NCBI GenBank assembly: GCA_946480685.1
Contig: CAMLLI010000220.1
Coordinates: forward strand, 1 to 6,960
Source: an uncultured Flammeovirgaceae bacterium
Lineage (GTDB): Bacteria; Bacteroidota; Bacteroidia; Cytophagales; Cyclobacteriaceae
Length of the DNA: 6,960 nucleotides
Reading direction: 5' to 3'
In this document: in pieces, positions 1 to 5,963 of the stretch
How positions within the stretch are numbered: the stretch's first letter is position 1
How the letters are laid out: the number at the start of each line of letters is the position of its first letter
Made by a program: the position numbers and the translations under genes
The notes under the pieces: generated by a model
The model's database searches: none
Seen by the model: the letters and a program-made list of their open reading frames with translations, nothing else
Told to the model about the DNA's origin: nothing

Positions 1-657
1 ATTAGTGGCGAGTAATGCAGCTTCAATCGCTACCGTGCCGGAACCACACATTGGGTTGATGAACGGTGACTGGCGGTCCCACTTGGTAGCCATTACCGTT
101 GATGCCGCCAGCGCTTCGAGCATGGGAGCTTTACCCGGTATCTTCCTATAGCCGTGCTTCGCGAGTGTTTCACCGGAAGTATCGATAAATACTTCGGCAC
201 GATCGTCTTTCCAGTATAAATGAATTACCACTCCGGTGAGATCAGGGCCGGAGTCAGGTCGCACACTGGTTTCTCTTCGGAGTTTATCTACAATAGCATC
301 TTTTACTTTAACGTTAACAAACATCTCGTTATTCACAGTGAGTTGATCGACCGTGCACGTAACAGATATATAGGCTGTGTTGTTAAGTATATTTTCCCAC
401 GGCATCCGTACCAATACATTGTATAATTCTTCCGGATGCTCGGCACGAAATTCCTTGAGTGAATAATGTACCTGACTGGCACAACGCAGGTTGAGATTAA
501 GCCGGATACAATCAGCCATGGTTCCTTCCAGCTCCACACCGGTTTGAAAAGTTCGGGTAAGCGTAAAGCCAAGTTCTGTTACCTCCAGTTCGAGATAAGG
601 TGTTAACCGTTTATTGCACGTAATGATGATACGACTGCGATCAGAAAAAACATTCAT
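1..657 (-). CDS. THUMP-domain class I SAM-dependent RNA methyltransferase, 3' end beyond the window
   Basis: This frame is open from an ATG at 657 down to base 1, giving 219 N-terminal residues without a stop. Residues about 45-158 read as a THUMP RNA-binding domain: an 'LNLNLRCASQV' stretch at 53-63 followed by 'EELYNVLVRMPWENI' at 76-90. Next comes the family signature 'SGETLAKHGYR' (161-171), then 'KAPMLEALAA' (176-185). The SAM-binding motif I, NPMCGSGT (201-208), opens the Rossmann catalytic domain that continues off the edge. This is the UPF0020/RlmL-YpsC family, which methylates guanine N2 in 23S rRNA (E. coli RlmL makes m2G2445); family membership is clear, the exact target base is inferred. 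Usual single-domain members have about 380-400 residues, so roughly half is present. It lies 33 bp downstream of birA on the same strand and may be cotranscribed. Older databases often call such proteins 'N6-adenine-specific DNA methylase', which is probably wrong. Confidence 0.93.
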   Translation of the reverse strand, partial: MNVFSDRSRIIITCNKRLTPYLELEVTELGFTLTRTFQTGVELEGTMADCIRLNLNLRCASQVHYSLKEFRAEHPEELYNVLVRMPWENILNNTAYISVTCTVDQLTVNNEMFVNVKVKDAIVDKLRRETSVRPDSGPDLTGVVIHLYWKDDRAEVFIDTSGETLAKHGYRKIPGKAPMLEALAASTVMATKWDRQSPFINPMCGSGTVAIEAALLATN

Positions 658-683
658 GCTGCAAAGATGCTTGAATAATTTAC

Positions 684-701
684 ACCTGCATTATTGCAGG
701 T
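684..701 (-). repeat. 7-bp perfect inverted repeat over the birA stop codon
   Basis: ACCTGCA at 684-690 and TGCAGGT at 695-701 are exact inverse complements around a 4-base loop (691-694), so transcripts of either strand can form the hairpin. In the birA direction the stop codon TAA (693-691) falls inside the loop. No T-run follows on either strand, so it does not look like a classical rho-independent terminator. It may affect coupling or mRNA stability between birA and the downstream methyltransferase; that role is inference. Confidence 0.5.
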
Positions 702-1455
702 AACTGATTTCCTTCAGATCAAATGTTTTTACTTCCCCGGTATCGTTGCGCAGTACGTTCAGTTTGCCGCTATCATCAATACCCTGAATAACACCTGAAA
801 AATTTTCGCCATGAGATGCGAACTGATGTACTTCATCTTTCCAGTATAAAGCATCGAGGTAATCGCTTTTGATTTTAGCCACCGAGTTCTGACGCAATTG
901 CAGATAACGCGCTTCAACCTTTTGCAGGAGTTGTTCAAGTTCGTCTTGCAATAAATGTTCAGTCCCGGTAACTATACTTAACGAAGTGGCTGTATCGTTA
1001 TTAAAATCCTGCTGGTTGATATTGATACCAATGCCGGCAACCGAATTGGTGAAGCGCGAACCCTGCACCTGGTTTTCGATTAAAATACCACAAAGCTTTT
1101 TTTTACCGACCATCAAATCGTTGGGCCATTTGATGTGACTATTTGAAATTTTCTTTGTTACCAGGTAATCGTGTATGCCGAGAGAAATAATCATATTCAG
1201 AAAGAATTGATCTTTTAAATCAAGGAATACCGGTCTCAGAATAATGGAGAAAGTAAGATTCATTCCCGGCTTTGCTTCCCATGAATTTCCGCGCTGACCT
1301 CGGCCTGCAGTTTGATTATTGGTAATTACCACAGTACCTTCCGGTGTTGAAGACTGCTGGCATAGTTGCAGGGCAAGGGTGTTGGTTGAGTGACATTCCG
1401 GCACAAAAACTAAGTTGCCGCCCATGAAAAGGGTATTGGCAGGAATTTTATACAA
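691..1455 (-). CDS. birA: Biotin--[acetyl-CoA-carboxylase] ligase, monofunctional
   Basis: The enzyme activates biotin with ATP to biotinyl-5'-AMP and transfers it to the lysine of biotin carboxyl carrier domains, such as that of acetyl-CoA carboxylase, in the cytoplasm. The 254-residue protein has the BPL/LplA catalytic fold: 'HSTN' at 22-25, the biotinyl-AMP loop GRGQRG at 51-56, KWPND at 109-113, and 'KKLCGILIE' at 119-127, whose K120 matches the catalytic lysine of E. coli BirA. 'GIGININ' follows at 141-147. The C-terminal part (about 219-254) fits the small SH3-like domain. The N-terminal helix-turn-helix of E. coli BirA is absent, so this is a ligase without the repressor function. The start is probably TTG at 1455: a stop lies in frame just upstream (1503-1501), no ATG lies between, and the residues 'ANTLFMG' before the internal ATG (1425) resemble those in homologues. 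It is divergent from rsfS. Confidence 0.95.
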   Translation of the reverse strand: MYKIPANTLFMGGNLVFVPECHSTNTLALQLCQQSSTPEGTVVITNNQTAGRGQRGNSWEAKPGMNLTFSIILRPVFLDLKDQFFLNMIISLGIHDYLVTKKISNSHIKWPNDLMVGKKKLCGILIENQVQGSRFTNSVAGIGININQQDFNNDTATSLSIVTGTEHLLQDELEQLLQKVEARYLQLRQNSVAKIKSDYLDALYWKDEVHQFASHGENFSGVIQGIDDSGKLNVLRNDTGEVKTFDLKEISYLQ

Positions 1456-1466
1456 GGTATTTTGTT

Positions 1467-1474
1467 TAATTTTG
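1467..1474 (+). promoter_or_regulatory. Candidate Bacteroidota -7 promoter element for rsfS
   Basis: TAATTTTG is an exact match to the TAnnTTTG -7 box of the Bacteroidota primary sigma factor. Its last base lies 29 bases before the rsfS ATG, giving a leader of roughly 20-25 nt. I see no good -33 TTG at normal spacing, so the call rests on the -7 box and the position in a divergent intergenic region. Confidence 0.5.
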
Positions 1475-1490
1475 AGAGTTAATCTAAAAA

Positions 1491-1498
1491 CGAATATA
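1491..1498 (-). promoter_or_regulatory. Candidate -7 promoter element for birA
   Basis: Read on the minus strand, the element is TATATTCG, seven of eight positions matching TAnnTTTG. A TTTC lies 18 bases upstream on that strand as a weak -33 candidate, inside the first codons of rsfS. The birA TTG start lies about 35 bases downstream. It overlaps the rsfS leader. Confidence 0.3.
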
Positions 1499-1503
1499 GT
1501 TTA

Positions 1504-1878
1504 ATGGCAAAAAAAAGAAAGGGAGCCAATTCAGAAAAACTGAGTGAAGTGATTGTGAAGGGCATGCAGGAAAAAAAAGCATTGGACATCGTTATCATGG
1601 ATCTTCGTAAAGTAAAAAATGCTGTGGCTGATTTCTTTATTGTTTGCTCTGGTAATTCTGATAAGCAGCTCGATGCCATTGCCGACTCAATTGACGCAGA
1701 AGTTTTCAAGGCGCTGAAAGAAAATCCCTGGCACATCGAAGGAAAAAACAATAAAGAGTGGATGCTACTCGACTACACAGATGTAGTTGCCCATGTTTTC
1801 AGAAAAGACCGCAGAGAATTTTATGCCCTTGAACGCTTGTGGGGCGATGCTGAAATCACTGAAATTGATGGCGATTGA
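1504..1878 (+). CDS. rsfS: Ribosomal silencing factor RsfS (Iojap/DUF143 family)
   Basis: RsfS binds ribosomal protein uL14 on the 50S subunit and blocks joining of 30S, lowering translation when nutrients are scarce. The 124-residue protein is the usual size plus a short basic N-terminus (MAKKRKG). Conserved Iojap blocks are all present: 'VADFFIVCSGNSDKQL' (41-56) and then 'AI' (58-59), 'PWHIEG' (75-80), 'EWMLLDYTDVVAHVF' (85-99) and 'REFYALERLWGDA' (104-116). The ATG at 1504 is chosen because an in-frame beginning any earlier would run into the 48-bp gap to birA and because the A-rich leader fits this phylum. ftsH follows after 65 bp with no terminator in between, so the two are probably cotranscribed. 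Two runs of eight adenines (1509-1516 and 1571-1578) lie in the first 25 codons. Confidence 0.95.
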   Translation: MAKKRKGANSEKLSEVIVKGMQEKKALDIVIMDLRKVKNAVADFFIVCSGNSDKQLDAIADSIDAEVFKALKENPWHIEGKNNKEWMLLDYTDVVAHVFRKDRREFYALERLWGDAEITEIDGD

Positions 1879-1943
1879 ACCAAAAGCTTTTTAACTCGTT
1901 AATGTTTTGATATTTTTAAATTGATTGAATAAGAACGTAAGAA

Positions 1944-4001
1944 ATGGCCGACAAGAAAGAAAATAATAAACCGCTGTTACCAACAAAGCCACCGAAAGGT
2001 AATTACCAGATCTGGGTAATTATTGCAACGATAGCTGTGATCTTTGGTGTAATGTATTTCAACTCTGCAAGCAGTCTTAAAACCGTCCGCTACGATGACT
2101 TCAAAGAGATGGTAAAAAATGGCGATGTGCGCAAAGTCGTATTGATACAAAACCAAAAGTTTGTTGAAGTTACACTTACCTCTGCTGCACTGCAGAATGC
2201 AAAGTATAAACAAGATATCAATAATGGTCCGCTCAGTTCCGGAAACTCAGGCCCACACTATGTTTTGAAAGTAGTGGATGCCGGTAATTTTGACCAGGAG
2301 TTCCGTACTTTCCTCGACAAGCAGGTTGCTCAAAGCCAGCGTCCCGAGTATGATACGGAAGATCGTGGTGATTATGTGAGCCAGCTTTTCCAGTGGGGAC
2401 TTTTATTCCTCCTGCTTTTCGGATTCTGGATGCTGATGCGCAGAATGACCGGAGGCGGTGGCCCTGGCGGACAGATCTTCAACATTGGTAAATCAAAGGC
2501 TGCACTGTTCGATGCAGAGAACAAAGTAAAGATCACATTCGATAATGTGGCTGGTCTTGATGAAGCAAAAGAAGAAATAAAAGAGATCGTTGACTTCCTG
2601 AAAAATCCAGGCAAGTTCACCAAGCTTGGTGGTAAAATTCCAAAAGGTGCTCTTTTGGTAGGCCCTCCCGGTACCGGTAAAACCTTGCTTGCAAAAGCTG
2701 TAGCAGGTGAAGCAGCTGTACCATTCTTCTCATTATCAGGTTCTGATTTCGTGGAGATGTTTGTGGGTGTAGGTGCTGCGCGTGTTCGCGACCTCTTCAA
2801 ACAAGCAAAAGAAAAAGCTCCTTGTATCGTGTTTATAGATGAGATTGATGCTATAGGTCGTTCACGTGGTCGTGGACAATTACCTGGCGCGAACGATGAA
2901 CGCGAAAATACATTGAACTCGTTACTCGTGGAGATGGATGGTTTCGCTACCGACTCCGGAGTAATTATACTGGCAGCAACAAACCGTCCGGATGTATTGG
3001 ACTCTGCGTTGCTTCGTCCGGGTCGTTTCGATCGTCAGATCAGTATCGACAAACCAGATATCGTAGGGCGTGAGGCTATATTTAAAGTACACCTCAAGCC
3101 GATCAAACTTGATCCGAGTGTAGATGCTAAAAAACTTTCAGCACAGACACCTGGATTTGCCGGAGCAGAAATAGCCAACGTATGTAACGAAGCGGCTCTT
3201 ATCGCTGCCCGCAGAGATAAGAAAGCTGTAGACATGCAAGACTTCCAGGATGCTATCGACCGTGTGATCGGTGGTCTGGAGAAGAAGAACAAAATTATAT
3301 CTCCGGAAGAGAAGAAGATCGTTGCCTTCCACGAAGCAGGTCACGCAGTAGCAGGCTGGTTCCTGGAACATGCTGATCCATTGGTGAAAGTAAGTATAGT
3401 ACCGCGCGGTGTAGCTGCGTTAGGTTATGCGCAATACTTGCCGAAGGAGCAGTTCCTCTATCAGACAGAACAAATGCTGGATGAAATGTGCATGGCCTTT
3501 GGAGGTCGTGCCGCAGAAGATATAGTGTTCGGTAAAATATCAACGGGTGCATTGAGCGACCTGGAGCGTATCACAAAGATGGCCTACAGTATAGTTACCA
3601 TCTATGGTATGAACAAAGAGATCGGTAACATGTCGTTCTACGATTCCAAGGCTAACGATTACTCTTTCCAGAAGCCATACTCAGAAGCTACATCCGAGAA
3701 GATAGATCGCGAAGTAAAACGCATCATCGATGATGCTTATGAGCGTACCAAATCTTTGCTGATGCAGCATCGTCAATACCTCGATGTGATCGCGAAAGAA
3801 TTGCTTGAGAAAGAAATTCTGTTCCAGGCCGATCTGGAGAGACTGATTGGAAAGCGTCCGTTCGAGAAGCTTACTACATACCAGCAATTTACCAACGGAC
3901 AGGGTAAATATGAGAAGAAGCAACAGGAAGGTGAACAGCCTGGTGTTGATCCTACTCCTACCCTGGAAGGTGATAAACCGGATGAGCTGGCCAATCAATA
4001 G
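1944..4001 (+). CDS. ftsH: ATP-dependent zinc metalloprotease FtsH
   Basis: This is the membrane-anchored hexameric AAA+ protease that extracts and degrades unassembled membrane proteins and selected cytosolic proteins. The 685 residues show the full architecture: a cytosolic N-terminus; TM1 about 21-39; an extracytoplasmic FtsH_ext domain about 45-145; TM2 about 148-165; a Gly-rich linker (169-177); and the AAA+ module. Within that module are Walker A GPPGTGKT (240-247), pore motif MFVG (272-275, aromatic F273), Walker B IVFIDE with D299 and E300, and second-region-of-homology arginines R361 and R364 in RPGRFDR. The M41 protease domain has HEAGH (463-467), and D539 in 'STGALSD' fits the third zinc ligand. 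The tail (about 651-685) is hydrophilic and low in complexity, rich in Gln, Glu and Pro. The ATG at 1944 has no clear Shine-Dalgarno sequence. All catalytic residues are intact. It follows rsfS and ends 26 bp before a strong terminator. Confidence 0.98.
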   Translation: MADKKENNKPLLPTKPPKGNYQIWVIIATIAVIFGVMYFNSASSLKTVRYDDFKEMVKNGDVRKVVLIQNQKFVEVTLTSAALQNAKYKQDINNGPLSSGNSGPHYVLKVVDAGNFDQEFRTFLDKQVAQSQRPEYDTEDRGDYVSQLFQWGLLFLLLFGFWMLMRRMTGGGGPGGQIFNIGKSKAALFDAENKVKITFDNVAGLDEAKEEIKEIVDFLKNPGKFTKLGGKIPKGALLVGPPGTGKTLLAKAVAGEAAVPFFSLSGSDFVEMFVGVGAARVRDLFKQAKEKAPCIVFIDEIDAIGRSRGRGQLPGANDERENTLNSLLVEMDGFATDSGVIILAATNRPDVLDSALLRPGRFDRQISIDKPDIVGREAIFKVHLKPIKLDPSVDAKKLSAQTPGFAGAEIANVCNEAALIAARRDKKAVDMQDFQDAIDRVIGGLEKKNKIISPEEKKIVAFHEAGHAVAGWFLEHADPLVKVSIVPRGVAALGYAQYLPKEQFLYQTEQMLDEMCMAFGGRAAEDIVFGKISTGALSDLERITKMAYSIVTIYGMNKEIGNMSFYDSKANDYSFQKPYSEATSEKIDREVKRIIDDAYERTKSLLMQHRQYLDVIAKELLEKEILFQADLERLIGKRPFEKLTTYQQFTNGQGKYEKKQQEGEQPGVDPTPTLEGDKPDELANQ

Positions 4002-4027
4002 AACTTAAAGAGAATACTCTTATTTTT

Positions 4028-4065
4028 GGACTCAGGTACCGAAGTGCCTGAGTCCATTTTTTTTT
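4028..4065 (+). terminator. Rho-independent terminator of the rsfS-ftsH unit
   Basis: A 12-bp stem pairs 4028-4039 with 4044-4055, with a single T-G wobble (4037/4046), around the loop CGAA (4040-4043). It is followed by an A and nine T (4057-4065). This is a textbook intrinsic terminator 26 bp after the ftsH stop. On the opposite strand there is no comparable T-run, so it acts in the plus direction only. A smaller 5-bp hairpin (4008-4012 with 4017-4021) followed by T5 lies just before it. Confidence 0.92.
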
Positions 4066-4194
4066 ACGATACCTCTATACGCAACTTTTGCTATGAACCG
4101 ATCGACTTCATCCTTTTACAGCAGGTCTATATTTATGCAGCTTGCCTTAAAGCGTTGTGCCGCTCTTTTTATTACTGCGTAATCCGTGAACGAT

Positions 4195-4965
4195 ATGCTT
4201 GAAAGAATTCCAGACCTGCAGCATAAAAAGATCTTCTTCGCATCAGACTTTCACCTGGGCGTGCCGAATCATGAAGTAAGTGTAGCGCGTGAGAAGAAGA
4301 TCATTGCATGGCTTGATTCCATTAAGAATGAAGCGCACACTATCTATCTGCTGGGAGATATATTTGATTTCTGGTTTGAGTATAAACATGCTATACCGAA
4401 AGGACACATCAGGCTGCAGGGTAAATTAGCCGAGCTGCGCGATGCCGGTATACCCATTGTATTTTTTACCGGCAATCATGATATGTGGATGTTCGATTAC
4501 TTCCCGAAAGAGTTAGGTATACCTGTATATCGCGATCCGCTTGTATTGGAAGTGGGCTCACAACGATTACTGATTGGACACGGTGATGGTTTAGGTCCCG
4601 GTGATCATACCTATAAAATACTCAAGAAGTTTTTCAACAGCAGTTTCTGCCAGTGGTTGTTTGCACGCCTCCATCCCAATCTTGGCATTGGTATTGCAAA
4701 TCGCTGGTCGAAGAGCAGTCGCCTCACTAATATGAAACGTGAAGACGGCTACCAGGGAAATGAAAAAGAATTTCTGTGGGTGTATTGCAATGAGATAGAA
4801 CAAAAGCAGCATCACGACTATTATATATTTGGACACCGGCATTTACCCCTCGATCTGCCTATCGGCGAACATAGCCGCTATATTAACCTGGGCGAGTGGG
4901 TAAATTTCAGCACATACGCTGTGTACGATGGCAAAACCGTAGCGCTTAAAACATTTGACTTGTGA
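4195..4965 (+). CDS. lpxH: UDP-2,3-diacylglucosamine diphosphatase LpxH
   Basis: LpxH hydrolyses UDP-2,3-diacylglucosamine to 2,3-diacylglucosamine 1-phosphate (lipid X) and UMP, the fourth step of lipid A synthesis, at the cytoplasmic face of the inner membrane. The 256 residues carry every metal-binding motif of the calcineurin-like phosphoesterase fold: DFH (D18, H20), GDIFDFW (54-60), GNHDMW (93-98), GHGDG (128-132) and GHRH (213-216). The region between the fourth and fifth motifs (about 140-200) corresponds to the insertion cap that holds acyl chains in LpxH. The start is uncertain: ATG at 4195 is used here, but an in-frame GTG at 4186 would add three residues; an in-frame TAA at 4180-4182 excludes anything longer. 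Neither has a clear ribosome binding site. It begins after the ftsH terminator, so it needs its own promoter; AACTTTTG (4083-4090) and TATATTTA (4128-4135) are seven-of-eight matches to TAnnTTTG. Its stop overlaps the next gene's start. Confidence 0.94.
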   Translation: MLERIPDLQHKKIFFASDFHLGVPNHEVSVAREKKIIAWLDSIKNEAHTIYLLGDIFDFWFEYKHAIPKGHIRLQGKLAELRDAGIPIVFFTGNHDMWMFDYFPKELGIPVYRDPLVLEVGSQRLLIGHGDGLGPGDHTYKILKKFFNSSFCQWLFARLHPNLGIGIANRWSKSSRLTNMKREDGYQGNEKEFLWVYCNEIEQKQHHDYYIFGHRHLPLDLPIGEHSRYINLGEWVNFSTYAVYDGKTVALKTFDL

Positions 4966-5801
4966 ACTTTACAATAACACGATACCTCCAGCAATTATCA
5001 TCTATACCAGTATATAGTAAAGTATATATCCTGGTAGTAGCCGGTATGCTGCTCTATGGTTCTGCATCGGCTCAAACGCGGAAGATCAAAACACTGGAAG
5101 TGAGCGACACCATTCGCTATGCTGCTGTGGACCGCCCGGGAGAACTATATATTGTAACCACATCAGGACAGCTTCAGAAATTTGATACCGATGGTAAACT
5201 GGTTGCATTGCATAAAGACAAACCTGTACCAACGTTGTTCGATCCGCGAGACGGCAGCCGGCTGTTCGCTTTCTTTCGTGAGACACGCCAGTATAATTTT
5301 CTGAATCCATCGTTCGAAGCCGTGCAGGCTTTTTCCATCGACTCATCGTTTGCTACAGAACCCTGGCTTGCGTGCGTATCCGGTGATCATAACATCTGGC
5401 TCTTTGATGCCGCCGATTGGACGCTCAAGAAATTAAATACCACAACGGGAGCCCTATCTGTAGAGGAAGCCATTGAAACGAAGTCCAGGCAAAAATCAAC
5501 CTATACATTTCTCCGCGAATACCAGGGCTTTCTTTTTCTGCTTGATGTAAGCGAGGGCATTCTGATCTTCAACAGCGTTGGCAAACACATTCGAACCATT
5601 GAAGTAAAAAATCTCAGTTACTTTAATTTCCTGGGCGAAGAGCTCTATTACCTGCAAGGCGATACGCTTCGCTTCTTCGATCTGTTCACCACAGAAACAC
5701 GCGAACAGAAACTGGCTACACCCGGTAACTTTGCACTCATTACCGATGAGCGATTCTTTTTAATCCGGAAGAACATCATTGAAATATACCGCGCACAATA
5801 G
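4962..5801 (+). CDS. Exported protein of unknown function, probable beta-propeller
   Basis: I do not recognise a named family. The 279-residue product begins with GTG at 4962 inside the overlap GTGA with the lpxH stop, so translation is probably coupled. The N-terminus fits a Sec signal peptide, though with a long n-region: hydrophobic core about 22-33 and a predicted signal peptidase I site after SASA (34-37), before Q38. No cysteine is placed for a lipoprotein. The mature part is almost all beta-rich segments with spaced short hydrophobic-aromatic strands, such as 'GELYIVTTSGQLQKFDTDGK' (60-79), 'NIWLFDAADWTLKKLN' and 'GILIFNSVGKHIRTIEV'. This repeating 'display-variable-then-turn' pattern resembles NHL/WD40-like propellers common in Bacteroidota; the length would suit about five or six blades. 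No catalytic motif or transmembrane helix is seen after the signal. A role at the envelope beside LpxH is only inference from context. Confidence 0.82.
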   Translation: MNFTITRYLQQLSSIPVYSKVYILVVAGMLLYGSASAQTRKIKTLEVSDTIRYAAVDRPGELYIVTTSGQLQKFDTDGKLVALHKDKPVPTLFDPRDGSRLFAFFRETRQYNFLNPSFEAVQAFSIDSSFATEPWLACVSGDHNIWLFDAADWTLKKLNTTTGALSVEEAIETKSRQKSTYTFLREYQGFLFLLDVSEGILIFNSVGKHIRTIEVKNLSYFNFLGEELYYLQGDTLRFFDLFTTETREQKLATPGNFALITDERFFLIRKNIIEIYRAQ

Positions 5802-5963
5802 AATAGATCAGATACGTAGCAAAAGATTTCTGAAACTGTTCACTTTTGAACATATTTGCATCCTCAGAAACGGCAATGTGCCTGATATGATTTAAAATCG
5901 CACATTTCTAAATCTGGCATAAAATTTCTGACTGAAAAGCGTTTCACCTAAATCTATTGTATT
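5802..5963. other. Noncoding gap before the response regulator gene
   Basis: This 162-bp stretch holds no gene I can support. It has a small hairpin (GTTCA 5838-5842 with TGAAC 5847-5851) without a following T-run, and a short GGCA/TGCC inverted repeat in 'GGCAATGTGCC' (about 5872-5882). ATTTCTGA occurs twice (5826-5833 and 5924-5931). Promoter candidates are weak: CATATTTG (5851-5858) matches TAnnTTTG at seven of eight positions with TTTC 20 bases upstream. Confidence 0.4.

Noticed and set aside
333..572. Open frame of 79 codons on the minus strand
   Set aside because: It overlaps the methyltransferase gene in another frame; the latter has clear THUMP and NPMCGSGT signatures, so this is a shadow.
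662..669. CATCTTTG on the minus strand as a -7 box for the methyltransferase
   Set aside because: It lies only 4 bases before the ATG, so transcription would start at the start codon or inside the gene; cotranscription with birA is simpler.
1509..1578. Two A8 runs in rsfS as programmed frameshift or transcriptional slippage sites
   Set aside because: The reading frame gives a complete, well-conserved protein without slippage; lysine-rich A runs are common in such AT-rich starts, and no stimulatory structure is visible.
2372..2800. Open frame of 142 codons antisense to ftsH
   Set aside because: It is composed of the complement of the AAA+ Walker A and linker region of ftsH and has no independent support.
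5838..5851. Hairpin GTTCA/TGAAC as terminator of the lpxH unit
   Set aside because: The stem is only 5 bp and no T-run follows, so it does not meet the standard of an intrinsic terminator.
5914..5930. Possible sigma-54 promoter (CTGGCAT ... TTCTG) before the response regulator
   Set aside because: The -24 half (TGGCA) is good, but the -12 GC dinucleotide is replaced by CT at the required spacing, and that dinucleotide is normally essential.
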